Assembly (NCBI GenBank): GCA_002306055.1
Contig: DBRR01000020.1
Location: forward strand, 3,234 to 64,566
Length of the DNA stretch: 61,333 nucleotides
Source of the DNA: Anaerolineaceae bacterium UBA1363
Lineage (GTDB): Bacteria; Chloroflexota; Anaerolineae; Anaerolineales; Anaerolineaceae
Direction: 5' to 3'
The position numbers and the translations under genes were made by a program. Of this stretch, positions 14,952 through 25,100 are shown one piece after another (within the stretch, counting starts at the first letter, position 1; each line of letters starts with the position of its first letter). The notes beneath the pieces were generated by a model. The model made no database searches, was not told the origin of the DNA, and saw only the letters and a program-made list of their open reading frames with translations.

Positions 14952-16223
14952 ATGACGGACATACAAAACCGCTTGGAAATCCCAAAAGCTTACCTGGACG
15001 AAGTTAATCACGTCCTGCTCGACCCAAATAGCGAGGTGATGCAAAAATTCTTATCCGTGGTTGCCAAATATGGCACTCCGGAAGAAATCAATCGTAAGCA
15101 TGTTCAGTCACGCCGCCTGGAGAATTTGCTCGACTTAGTCACAAAGAAGTCCCCTTCAGCCGGTGATGACTTAAAGTGGCTCATGGAACAGCGGGATAAA
15201 GGGGCCTTTATCTCGGAAGCGGATTACCGCCTTCAGGTTTTGGGTGAAAAAGCCCACGAAATACAATTCAATGATGCATACGCCGTCACCCTGGAAGTTT
15301 CTGCGCTGCAGTACTTCCCATGGGTACGAGTGATGGCAGAACAAGCCATCGCCCAAAAATCGCTTGTTCCCGGTCGGTTTATTGCTGTCAGGAAAATGAA
15401 GGAGTCGGAAACAGATGGAGATCTTCCCGCGATTGTAGCTGCCATGGACATCATTGGGGCATCCTTCGTCGAGACGCTGGATACCAAAGGCAGCGATGGT
15501 TCCAATCCGCACCTGGGAGGTCCAGCCACAATTACAGGCTATTTTGGTGGGATTGGTCAGCCTAACGAACACGCGCTGATGTGGCTGGATGAATTCCTGT
15601 ACTACTATACCAACTATGGCGTTCAGCATGTGCTTAATTTCAATGCCGGCACCATTCTGATAGGCTTTATGCTCTATAAACTGGGCGTCGATATTCAATT
15701 CAAAATCTCAGTGTTTTTTGGTTCGGATAACCCTTATCATGCCCTGTGGATCATGATGATGGCTAAGCTGTTTGCGCGCGAAGATGGTTCCTCCCCGTTA
15801 ATTGGCTTTAATTGGTCAAATTCCATTAACAACCAAACGATGGAATTGACCGCAGATTTTCGCAAGGCACTGGGTTTTGAAAAGGTTATTCGCTTTGAAC
15901 ATCACATTACCGAGACCCAAAAGAGCATCGTGATCCAACCTTACAATCGGCGTGACGAGTTGATCCAAATAGCCGACCATGTACTCAATATTGCAGCAAA
16001 ACATGAAGGGGGTGAGCCCGAGGTGGACGCAGCCCGCGCCCATCCATCCGATCTGTTGGATTATTTCAGAGATAAGGACGAAGTGATCCACAGTGGCGAT
16101 TGGGACAATCTTTTGATCAATTATCTGGATAAGGTGGATGCGTGCAACCGAACTGCCAAAGCCTTGACGGAGCATGGATTAAGCTTTGTGGCAGCGAAGA
16201 ATTTACACCACGCCAAACCTTAA
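14952..16223 (+). CDS. Conserved-looking protein of unknown family paired with the PanB-like gene
   Basis: A 423-residue protein from the ATG at 14952, preceded by AAAGGTGAAG; a GTG start at 14937 overlapping the panB stop is also possible. No family is recognised. It is soluble, with no signal or membrane helix. A striking glycine- and aromatic-rich core includes FVETLDTKGSDGSNPHLGGP, ATITGYFGGIGQPNEHALMW, LDEFLYYYTNYGVQHVLNFN and FFGSDNPYHALWIMMMAKLF, with several His, Asp and Glu that could bind metal or substrate. The alternation of strand-like and helical stretches would suit a barrel enzyme. Coupling to a PanB-like C1-transferase suggests the two act on one pathway. Confidence 0.75.
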   Translation: MTDIQNRLEIPKAYLDEVNHVLLDPNSEVMQKFLSVVAKYGTPEEINRKHVQSRRLENLLDLVTKKSPSAGDDLKWLMEQRDKGAFISEADYRLQVLGEKAHEIQFNDAYAVTLEVSALQYFPWVRVMAEQAIAQKSLVPGRFIAVRKMKESETDGDLPAIVAAMDIIGASFVETLDTKGSDGSNPHLGGPATITGYFGGIGQPNEHALMWLDEFLYYYTNYGVQHVLNFNAGTILIGFMLYKLGVDIQFKISVFFGSDNPYHALWIMMMAKLFAREDGSSPLIGFNWSNSINNQTMELTADFRKALGFEKVIRFEHHITETQKSIVIQPYNRRDELIQIADHVLNIAAKHEGGEPEVDAARAHPSDLLDYFRDKDEVIHSGDWDNLLINYLDKVDACNRTAKALTEHGLSFVAAKNLHHAKP

Positions 16224-16252
16224 GCAGAACAGTTCGTGGTAAGAGTTATTCG

Positions 16253-16414
16253 GGCGGGATTGAGGGCAATCTTTACTTTGTGTCGATTAAGTCTATCGTG
16301 CCCTCAATCCGCCGCTGATGGTGTTATGGGTGGTAAGGCTCGTCGATTGCGAATCTTAGATGGCGGATTGGAAGCACACCAAGGTTATTGCATAATGAGG
16401 TGTGCTGTGCTTCC
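16253..16414. repeat. Two inverted repeats after the PanB-like pair
   Basis: GGATTGAGGGCA pairs with TGCCCTCAATCC (about 16255-16312), and GGAAGCACA (16370-16378) pairs with TGTGCTTCC (16406-16414). Neither has a good T-run. The first may help to end the upstream transcript. No gene is seen in 16224-16515. Confidence 0.55.
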
Positions 16415-16515
16415 AAGCTCACCCTACAGGTGCTTGATCTCTGCTGCCTTATTGAAGACTATCGGATTTCCAAGCCATTGCTTAAAGTTTTCATATCCCG
16501 AGTAAAATAGGGGAC

Positions 16516-17259
16516 ATGCCTCACGTCATCCCTCAGGACCTCGAAAAAGCCGCGGTGCGCGGTGAGCCATCGCATGTCTGGCGTGCGGGGCAGGAACGGC
16601 GCTTTGCCATGCTGAAAGATGCTGCTGGCGAACGTTTGCAGGGCAGCGTGCTGGTGGATGGCTGTGGCGTGGGAACTTACCTCGCGCGCTTGGTACCCGT
16701 CTCCGGATTTGTGACGGGTATCGATATTGAATATCCGCGCGTGGTGGAGAGCAGCGCCTTCACGCCGAACGTGCTCTGTGCCGCAAGCGAGTACCTGCCG
16801 TATCAGTCCGAAAGCATGGAGCTGGTTTTCAGTCATGAGGTGTTGGAGCATGTGCAGGATGATGCCATGGCGATCCAGGAGATGGTGCGGGTGCTCAAAC
16901 CTGGCGGACGGATCGTGCTCTTCTGCCCCAACCGTGGCTACCCTTTTGAGACCCATGGGCATTATTGGAAGGGGAAATACCACTTCGGCAATACCCCTCT
17001 GATCAACTGGCTCCCTCGCAAACTGCGCGATAAGCTCGCGCCGCATGTGGAGGTCTATACCCGGGCGGACCTGGCGAAGCTATTTGCCGGCTTGCCGGTG
17101 AAGTTTGTCGAACGCCGTACGATTTTTGGTGCTTACGATAACATCATCGAGCGCCACCCCGCGTTTGGGAAATTCCTGCGCGGCTTCCTTCAAACACTCG
17201 AGAAAACCCCCTTGCAGCGGCTTGGGCTCTCCCATTTTTGGGTGGTTGAAAAGATTTAA
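16516..17259 (+). CDS. Class I SAM-dependent methyltransferase
   Basis: A 247-residue protein of the methyltransferase-11 type. Motif I is VLVDGCGVGTYLARL (about residues 45-59), with the acidic end of strand 2 in VTGIDIEYPRV. Motif IV lies in MELVFSHEVLEHVQDD, followed by MVRVLKPGGRIVLFCPN. This last region is typical of methylases acting on small molecules or lipids. The segment KGKYHFGNTPLINWLP is characteristic of this subgroup, but I cannot assign the substrate. It stands alone, with the OsmC remnant downstream. Confidence 0.88.
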   Translation: MPHVIPQDLEKAAVRGEPSHVWRAGQERRFAMLKDAAGERLQGSVLVDGCGVGTYLARLVPVSGFVTGIDIEYPRVVESSAFTPNVLCAASEYLPYQSESMELVFSHEVLEHVQDDAMAIQEMVRVLKPGGRIVLFCPNRGYPFETHGHYWKGKYHFGNTPLINWLPRKLRDKLAPHVEVYTRADLAKLFAGLPVKFVERRTIFGAYDNIIERHPAFGKFLRGFLQTLEKTPLQRLGLSHFWVVEKI

Positions 17260-17429
17260 TATTTTTCCTCAGATTTGCGGATATGAGATTACAACACCGA
17301 GGATTGGGCGTTAGAATTTCAATCAAAGAAAAAAAATAAGTATTTTAAAAGCTCCTTGTATGTCTTTGAATCATGCCTCTGCCGTACTGTATAATTACCA
17401 TTGAGACAATTTTATCAACAAGGAGCGAG

Positions 17430-17801
17430 ATGCTGAAGGCCAAAGTTTCATACACACTAAACGTTTCAAGGCCCGAAGGTGACCGGGCTACTGTAAAAAT
17501 CAGGTCAGAAGAAGGCGAATTCTTCCCATACGACTTTTTGTATGGCGCATTGAGCGCCTGTTTTCACTCAACCTTAGTTGAGATCTGGATAAAAAGTAAA
17601 CCCCACCAATTAAGATCGTCGTCACCGGTAAAAAGCGCAAGGAAACCCCTACGCCGCTCAAATGGGTCAATCCGGGATTATCGCCTTTGGTGAAGTGAAT
17701 GAAAAACAGTTTTCCGCGATCTCGACCTGGCAGCGAAGGTTCGCTCTGTTCATGAACCCATCGGTAAGGTGGCGACAATGCCTATAGAGGTGAAAAACTA
17801 G
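17430..17801 (+). pseudogene. Decayed OsmC-family peroxiredoxin-like gene
   Basis: From the ATG at 17430 the frame reads MLKAKVSYTLNVSRPEGD and then DFLYGALSACFHSTLVEIW, the OsmC core with its conserved cysteine. The matching reading then jumps frame: VTGKKRKETPTPLKW is in another frame from about 17610, and SVHEPIGKVATMPIEVKN, a normal OsmC ending, is in a further frame up to the TAG at 17799-17801. At least two frameshifts therefore break the gene. OsmC proteins reduce organic hydroperoxides. A sequencing error could explain one shift but hardly all of them. Confidence 0.8.
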
Positions 17802-17968
17802 CCGCTCATAATCTTCAATTATCCTTCGACTCGAGAGGGTCTGTATCTTCAAAAGAGTTGCTTCTTATTCAAGACCTTCCTCCGTCAGGGAATAAAAATT
17901 ATCGTCTTTTTTTTGTTGACAAGCGTTAGGTTCTCTTAAACAATCAGATCAAGAATTAGGAAAATAGT

Positions 17969-20305
17969 ATGACGATCGATCTTAAACCACTCAAAAACGC
18001 CTCCCTCTTAACAGACGCAGAAAATCAAGAGAACTACCGAAGCCTTTTCTCCGGTATGGCGGAAGGATGTGGCTTGCATGAGTTGATCTACGATTCAGCT
18101 GGCAAAGCGATTGACTATAAGTATCTGGATGTCAACCCTGCCTTTGAAAGGCTGAGTGGGCTCTCAAAACAAGAAGTTATTGGGAGGATGCACAACGAAT
18201 GTGTGCCAGAAGACAACCCCATTTGGCTGGAGCGGTTTAGCGAAGTAGTTCGAAGTGGCGTTTCGGAAAGATTTGAAGCCCATTCCGCTTTCGATCGATA
18301 TTACCAAGTATTTGCCTATAAATTTGCCGATCACAAATTTGGCGTTATTTTTTACGACATTACCGAAGACAGGCGAGCTGCTTTACACCAGGAATGGCTG
18401 GCATCTTTCCCGGAAAATAATCCCCACCCGGTGATTGAAATCGATTCAGAGGGTCAGATAATTTATCAAAACGAACCTGCCAAGAAGAGCTGCCTGGATT
18501 CAAGGAAAAAAGATTGCTCAAACTCTTTACTACAAGATATAACCCCCTATCTTTCTGGGCTAAAAAATGGATTCAGTCAACAAAAAAGCCGTGATATTCA
18601 GATTGAAAACGCTTGGTTCAGGCAAACCCTTCTCTACCTGCCGGAAATCCAGCACCTGCGCATTTATACAATAGATATCACCGACCAGGTTGAGGCCAAA
18701 CAAGCACTACAGTTAGCTAATAGTCAGCTTGAAAGTCTTGTGAGTGAACGGACTGAAGAACTTTACGAAGCTAACCGGATCACGCAGCAGAATATTGAGC
18801 GGAGAATAGCCTCTGAGCAAACTTCTTTGGCAAGAGAGCGGAAGCAATTCGAAATCCTGGTTGATTTACTACCGGCATACCTGGTTGTGCTGTCGCAAAA
18901 CCATGAGATCGTCAGAACAAACCGTTATTTTCGTGAACATTTCGGTGACCCTGCAGGAACGACCTGCGATCAATGTTTGTTTAACAGAAACAAACCCAGC
19001 GAAGCTTGCGAGTCCTTAAAATCATTGGAAACCAAAACTTCCCATTGTTGGGAATGGGAAGCTCCCGATGGCAGGATCTATGATGTCTATGATTTTCCTT
19101 ACATGATGGATGACACCCCAATGATCCTTGAAGTAGGAATCGACATCACCAATATCAAGCAAGCGCAAAAAAACCTTGTCCGGATGAATGAATACAATCG
19201 CGGGTTGATAGAAATCAACATGGATGCCTTGATGACTGTCAAAAAATCTGGCAAGATCTCCGATGTTAATGAGACTGCAATTACAGTCACCAACCTCACT
19301 CGCGATGAGTTGATCGGCACAGATTTTTTAGATTTATTCACAGACAAAGAGAAAGCCTCGAAAGGATTCGATATTGTATTTAAAGAAGGTAGCATCCGTG
19401 ATTATGAGCTGGATTTAATTAATCACTTGGGGCAAATTACCCCGGTGACATTTAACGCGATTGTCTTCAGGAATGAAGAGGGAGAATTCACGGAATTTTT
19501 TGCCAGTTTGCGAGACCAAACTGAATTTAAGCGAAAAGAAAAAGAGTTGAATCAGCTTAACAAGGATTTGGGAAACCTGATCGCGGAAGACTCGATCATG
19601 CGTGATCAGCTTGTACAATCCGAAAAGCTGGCTGCTTTGGGTCGGATGTTGGCGACGATCACACATGAGATCAATAATCCGCTTCAGACGATCAAAAACA
19701 GTCTCTACCTTATCCAGGCTGATATTGACCCACAAGAACAGAATTATGAATACCTGGAAATCGCCACTACTGAAACGAAACGTATTGCCAGGCTGGTTGG
19801 TCAACTTAAGGAAATTTATCGTCCTCCAACGTTAGGGACAGATGCGAGTTTCAACCTGATTTCCGTGGTATCTGAAGTCCGGGGTCTGTTAGCAGGTCAA
19901 TTGGAAGAGGGAAAAGTGAAATGGGTCATGGATCCACCACCGGATGGACAATGGGTGACCATTGGCGATAAGGACCAGATCAAGCAAGTGTTCATAAATA
20001 TTTGTACCAATGGAATTGAAGCCATGCAGCCTGATGGCGGTCAATTGGAACTGGTCTTTGTGCAAGGAAATCCTGAAAGCTATGAAATAGGGGTATTGGT
20101 GCGCGATACTGGTCCAGGAATATCAGTTGAATACTTAAAACGAATGTTTGAGCCATTCCAAACTACCAAAGCAAAAGGGGCAGGGCTAGGATTAGCGATC
20201 AGTTACGAAATCATTCAAAGACACCATGGACGGCTGACTGCTCAAAATTATGACCAAGGTGCGGAATTTGCCGTTTGGTTGCCTTCGACATCTTCATCAA
20301 AGTGA
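17969..20305 (+). CDS. Multi-PAS sensor histidine kinase
   Basis: A 778-residue protein without membrane helices, so probably cytoplasmic. There are several PAS-type modules: about 25-135 (GLHELIYDSAGKAIDYKYLDVNPAFERLSGL), 140-235, a coiled coil around 245-290, 290-390 with clustered cysteines (TCDQCLFNRNKPSEAC) that might bind metal or respond to redox, and 395-525. The kinase core has the H-box ATITHEINNPLQTIKN with His566. The ATPase domain has the N-box INICTNGIEAM, G1 VRDTGPGIS and G2 GAGLGLAIS. It is followed 15 bases later by its likely partner response regulator. The signal is unknown. Confidence 0.92.
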   Translation: MTIDLKPLKNASLLTDAENQENYRSLFSGMAEGCGLHELIYDSAGKAIDYKYLDVNPAFERLSGLSKQEVIGRMHNECVPEDNPIWLERFSEVVRSGVSERFEAHSAFDRYYQVFAYKFADHKFGVIFYDITEDRRAALHQEWLASFPENNPHPVIEIDSEGQIIYQNEPAKKSCLDSRKKDCSNSLLQDITPYLSGLKNGFSQQKSRDIQIENAWFRQTLLYLPEIQHLRIYTIDITDQVEAKQALQLANSQLESLVSERTEELYEANRITQQNIERRIASEQTSLARERKQFEILVDLLPAYLVVLSQNHEIVRTNRYFREHFGDPAGTTCDQCLFNRNKPSEACESLKSLETKTSHCWEWEAPDGRIYDVYDFPYMMDDTPMILEVGIDITNIKQAQKNLVRMNEYNRGLIEINMDALMTVKKSGKISDVNETAITVTNLTRDELIGTDFLDLFTDKEKASKGFDIVFKEGSIRDYELDLINHLGQITPVTFNAIVFRNEEGEFTEFFASLRDQTEFKRKEKELNQLNKDLGNLIAEDSIMRDQLVQSEKLAALGRMLATITHEINNPLQTIKNSLYLIQADIDPQEQNYEYLEIATTETKRIARLVGQLKEIYRPPTLGTDASFNLISVVSEVRGLLAGQLEEGKVKWVMDPPPDGQWVTIGDKDQIKQVFINICTNGIEAMQPDGGQLELVFVQGNPESYEIGVLVRDTGPGISVEYLKRMFEPFQTTKAKGAGLGLAISYEIIQRHHGRLTAQNYDQGAEFAVWLPSTSSSK

Positions 20306-20320
20306 ACAAGAGGTATCTGG

Positions 20321-21115
20321 ATGGATAGAATTTTAATCATCGATGACGAACCCGCTTTACGGCAAACGCTTGCGGCAATTCTTAAAAGGTCAGGCTATAT
20401 ACCTGTCATGGCAGGAACAGGGCATGAAGGGTTGCAGAAGCTGCGGGAAGACACCCATTCACTGCTCTTTCTCGATATTAAACTTCCTGACGCAATGGGG
20501 ATCGATCTACTTCCAGAGATCCACCAGATAGATCCCGACCTTCCGGTAATAATCCTGACCGCTCATGCTACGTTGGAAGCTGCCATGCAGGCGGTGCGTG
20601 GAGGAGCACGAGATTTTCTTTTGAAACCTATTGACCCGCCAGCCCTTCTCGACCGTGTCAACCAGGTATTGGAAGAGAACAAAGAACCACACAGGCAGAA
20701 AGAGATCATTTCGCAGGTACAGGGTTTGTTAGCTGAATTGGGATTGGTGCCTACTCAAGCCTTACAGCCTGTTTCAGCAGTACCGGAGTCAACGGACCCA
20801 AACACAGGACGCTTTCTTACTTGTGGGGCCATCAAGGCGGACTTGCATACGCGTCATCTTACGATTGACAACAATGTAATCGCCTTATCTTCCTCCTCAT
20901 TTGATTACCTGGTTACGCTTATGCGCCATTCGCCTAATTCAGTTTCATTTGAAGACCTTGTAAAAGAATCCCAGGGATACAATTGTTCGAGAGCTGAAGC
21001 CAGGGATATCACCCGTTGGCATATTCATAAAATCAGAAAAGCAATTGAAACAGATATCTCAGACCCGCAGCACCTGATCACTGTACGTGATGTCGGCTAT
21101 CGCTTGGTTGGGTAA
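20321..21115 (+). CDS. Response regulator with winged-helix DNA-binding domain
   Basis: A 264-residue protein. The receiver domain (1-120) has the acidic pair Asp8/Asp9 (IIDDEP), phospho-acceptor Asp52 (LFLDIKLPD), a Thr in ILTAHAT and Lys in FLLKPID. A linker of about 40 residues leads to a C-terminal OmpR/PhoB-like winged helix (about 168-264), ending HKIRKAIE...LITVRDVGYRLVG. It is a transcription factor presumably phosphorylated by the kinase encoded directly upstream. Targets are not visible; the multicopper oxidase gene 1 kb downstream is the nearest candidate. Confidence 0.93.
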   Translation: MDRILIIDDEPALRQTLAAILKRSGYIPVMAGTGHEGLQKLREDTHSLLFLDIKLPDAMGIDLLPEIHQIDPDLPVIILTAHATLEAAMQAVRGGARDFLLKPIDPPALLDRVNQVLEENKEPHRQKEIISQVQGLLAELGLVPTQALQPVSAVPESTDPNTGRFLTCGAIKADLHTRHLTIDNNVIALSSSSFDYLVTLMRHSPNSVSFEDLVKESQGYNCSRAEARDITRWHIHKIRKAIETDISDPQHLITVRDVGYRLVG

Positions 21116-21128
21116 AGAGTAGAGAAGG

Positions 21129-21536
21129 CTAATTACCCATTTCAAGCGGAAACGAATCGGGCATTAGGGTGGTGCCTGTAATCGCGCGAACACTTTTTAT
21201 CAGGAAACAGGGTTCGAATGGCTTTCGGATGATCATCCAGGCTTTTTCTTCTTCAAAACAGGGCAAAAATTCAGTTTCAGAATTGGTTGAGAGTAAGATG
21301 ATTGTCAAGAGCGGATGGTTTCTTTTGATCTTAAAAAAGAGAGATAAACAATTATCACAGTTTTGATTCAAGTCCAAAACGATTAGATCAAAAGGATAAC
21401 CATCCAAAATGACCAACGGGTTGAGATTCAGGGATGTACTGACAACCGTGTAACCTTCTTGTCGGAACATCAAAGCAAGGGTTTGTTTTAAGGGCGGATC
21501 GTCTTCGATTATCAGTATGGATTTTTTGCTTTTCAT
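21129..21536 (-). CDS. Stand-alone receiver-domain protein
   Basis: A 135-residue protein from the ATG at 21536, where a GGAG Shine-Dalgarno sits upstream; longer starts lack one. Only a receiver domain is present: acidic pair in LIIEDDPP (11-13), phospho-acceptor Asp55 (IVLDLNQN), a Ser in ILLSTN and Lys in IRKPFEP. There is no output domain, so it may act as a phosphate sink or bind a partner protein. It runs towards the two-component genes, its stop being 14 bases from theirs. The cysteines NCDNC after the phosphorylation site are unusual. Confidence 0.85.
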   Translation of the reverse strand: MKSKKSILIIEDDPPLKQTLALMFRQEGYTVVSTSLNLNPLVILDGYPFDLIVLDLNQNCDNCLSLFFKIKRNHPLLTIILLSTNSETEFLPCFEEEKAWMIIRKPFEPCFLIKSVRAITGTTLMPDSFPLEMGN

Positions 21537-22144
21537 GACAGCTCCTATCACCGGTTCCTTATAAAGGATAATTAATAAGGAGACTTCGTGACGTTCGAAA
21601 ATGTTTACAATCATTTGCATTCATTAAATTTACTCAACGTCAATTTCCTGGAAATTACAAGTTGTTCAAAGGCTGGATCCGACGTGTTCCTGTGCTGAGA
21701 TTTTCATAAATCATCTTTTCTTAATGACGAAGTGCTTTTTGAGCATTCATGGTTTCATGGCATTATCCACAAAACAGCTCAAGGCGCCGGATCTTCCTGT
21801 ATTTGCAAATAAGTACAAAAATCACTGAACATTTGCATTTTCTGAGTGGAGTGACATCATAATTTGGGCGATTCTGCCAATTTTTTCTTATTAAGTCCAA
21901 ACAATTCTCACGGCACCAGGGTTTTAATTTCCTATACTACTTATGGAGGTAAGTATGAATGCAAAGTTCATTTTTATTAACTATGTTGGCAACAATTCGT
22001 AAAAAGTGAAAAGGTTTTATGACTTCACGTGTGACCTTAAAAAATCAGTTTAGGCAAGATTGTATTGATCAAGTTTTCTATCTGGGCAGTTGGATCCGTT
22101 TCTGGCTGCCATACCCAAATGAAAAATAAATATAGGAGTAGATT
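21537..22144. other. Intergenic region upstream of the multicopper oxidase
   Basis: About 600 bases, A+T-rich, with no credible gene or repeat. It must hold the divergent promoters of the receiver gene and of the oxidase. The oxidase ATG is preceded by AGGAG (around 22133). Operator sites could not be picked out by eye. Confidence 0.5.
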
Positions 22145-25100
22145 ATGTATAAGCACAAAATTCTCAGCACAACGGTCTTTATACTGTTGGTGGTTTCCTT
22201 ACTTTCAGGAGGCCTGACAGTTAATGTCGACGCGACCCCAGTGCCCTATCCAGCTTCGCCAGTGGATGAAAGCGTCGTTCCCCACTATTTTGGTCCATAC
22301 CCTAACTGGGGCCTAAGCGCACTGACCATGCCTGACGTTGCTGTCACAATCAGCGGCGATGGTACTGGTGCGGCAGCGACCGCCACGGTTGGCGCCGGTG
22401 GAGCAATCACCGGCATTACCATCACTAATCCCGGTAGCAATTACACCTCAGCCACAGTTAGCTTTACTGGTGCTGGAGATGGTGCTGCTGCGACCGCAGT
22501 GGTCACCTCCTCCAATACCGTCGTGGCTATCAATGTCACCAATCCAGGTGCGAATTACGTTCAGCCTACTGTAGCCATCACCGGTGGTGGAGCGACGACG
22601 GACGCAACAGCGACCGCTTACGGCGGTGTCAATAGCCTCACGCTCATCGATGGCGGTAGTGGTTATACCCTGCCTACAGTCGATTTCGATTATCCTGACG
22701 GTGTTGACGGTGTTCAAGCTAAAGGTCATGTAACCTGGGATACTGTAACCGGTGTGATCACAGGCGTGGTCATTGACAACCCCGGATCAGGCTATTCCAG
22801 AGCTCCTACTGTTGTAATCCGGGATGGTACCTTATTTAACCCATTAAATCGCAGGCAATTTAATGCCGCCCAGGAAGCCAGGCAAGAAAGTTTCCTGAAC
22901 CCTGGAGCAGGACAACTACAAAATCAGCAAAAAGTAAACGTTTTAGATGATGCAAATGTGACCTCTACGATTGACATCCAATCGATTGTAGTGAATACCT
23001 ATGGAGCGGGTTACACCAGTGTTCCTACAGTCACGATTACCGACACTTTGGGCGGCGGCACACAAGCAACCGCCGAAGCTGTGATTGATGTAGGGGCAGT
23101 CTCTGCCATCAACCTCACCAACCCTGGCTCCGGTTATGTAACCGGCACGGGGATAAAGAAATTTCAGGACGAACTTCCCCTGATGTGTGATCCGTCAGTT
23201 GCTGGCGACTGTGCAGCAGCCACAAATAATCTCGGTCAGTATGTTCCGCTGGGAGTCCCCGACACAACCACTTTCCCCGGTGCTGATTACTACGTCATTG
23301 CGCTTGTGCAGCATCGTGAGCAATTGAACTCTTCGCTCCCTGCAGAGGGAACGCTATTGCGCGAATATGTTCAGCTTGAAACAACAGCAAATGCCTCATG
23401 GAGCGAGAGCATTCCCTTGGTAAATCACTTACTGGATGGGACCACAACGCCGGCAATGATGCCTGATGGTACTCAAGCGATTGCAGTAAGTCAGCCTCAC
23501 TATTTGGGTCCGATCATTCAGGCTAATAAGGATCGTCCCGTTCGAATCGTTTTCTATAACCTATTGCCAACGGGTCTTGAAGGCGATCTATTCCTTCCTG
23601 TTGACACTACCTTTATGGGTTCTGGTATGGGGCCGATGGAGATGATGCAGCCAGTGGATCAAGGTTCTGTGCTTGATGAAGTTCGTAACCCGCTCTGTGG
23701 TGAAGCGAATCTGAGCATGATGGACCGCATGATGTGTTTTGCTCAAACCCGGGCAACCCTTCATCTTCACGGCGGCATTTCTCCATGGATTTCGGATGGA
23801 ACCCCCCATCAATGGATCACCCCTGCTGATGAAATGACCAGTTGGCCAGAAGGTGTTGCTGTCCGCCAGGTACCTGATATGGTCGGCCTTGACCGACCTG
23901 CTGGCGTCCCTGATTGTTCTGCGCCTGATGACGGGTGTATGACTTTCTACTACACCAACCAACAAAGCGCCCGCTTCATGTTCTATCACGATCATACCTG
24001 GGGCATCACCCGCCTGAACGTTTACGCTGGTGAAGCAGCCGGATATATCATCCGTGATGAGACCGAGACAGCTCTGATCGACTCTGGCTTGCTGCCCAGT
24101 GGACAACATGAAATTCCGCTTGTGGTTCAGGACAAAACCTTTGTTTCTTCGCCTGCACAGATGGCTGAGCTCGACCCAACCTGGGATTACACCCGCTGGG
24201 GTTCTGAAGGAGATCTCTGGTATGAGCATGTGTACATGCCAGCTGAAAATCCGGCTGATCCTTCAGGTATGAGCTCCTACGGACGCTGGTTTTACGGTCC
24301 ATGGTTCTGGCCGCCTGCTGACCCAGTGTATCCAGCAATCTCAAACCCCTATTATGGTTTGGACCCGGAAGGTGCCGATGGCATCAGGCACACTGGGGAT
24401 GATTGGGGCATTCCCCTTGTAACTCCCTGCGACCTGGATGTTCCCTCAACGTGGCAATATGATACCGATCCTTACTGCGAGCCGCAAATTATCCCGGGAA
24501 CACCTAATAACTCCGCTGGTATGGAAGAGTTCAACGACACCCCGCTGGTGAATGGCACCGCTTATCCGACCCTGACAGTCGACCCTACAGCTTACCGTTT
24601 CCGCATTCTAAATGCTGCCAATGACCGCTTCTGGAATCTCCAGTGGTATGTAGGTGACCCCACGACCGCTGATCCGGTGCTGGGTGCGACCGAAGTCGCC
24701 CTTAATCCATTGGAAGTGGCTGCCGCACAACTGGACCCGGTCGTTTTCCCCACCCCCGACCTGACTCTCAGTCCGGCTGGTCCCGATTGGATCCAGATTG
24801 GTAATGAAAGCGGATTCCTGCCTGAGCCCGTGATTGTCCCTAACCAGCATATCACCTGGATCACTGACGCAACCCGCTTCGACGTTGGAAATGTTGACCT
24901 GCATTCGGTCTTGCTTGGACCCGCGGAACGTGCTGACGTAGTTGTGGACTTTTCACAGTACGCTGGTCAGACGTTGATTCTGTACAATGATGCTCCTGCA
25001 GCATTCCCTGCCCGTATCACGACGTACGACTATTACACTGGGATGCCGGATATGTATCCTAACTCAGCCGCTTTGGTTATGCCAGGTTACGGCCCCAACA

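Noticed and set aside
23588..24229. A 213-codon minus-strand frame within the oxidase gene
   Set aside because: It is opposite the copper-site region of the oxidase, and no start signal or domain is seen.
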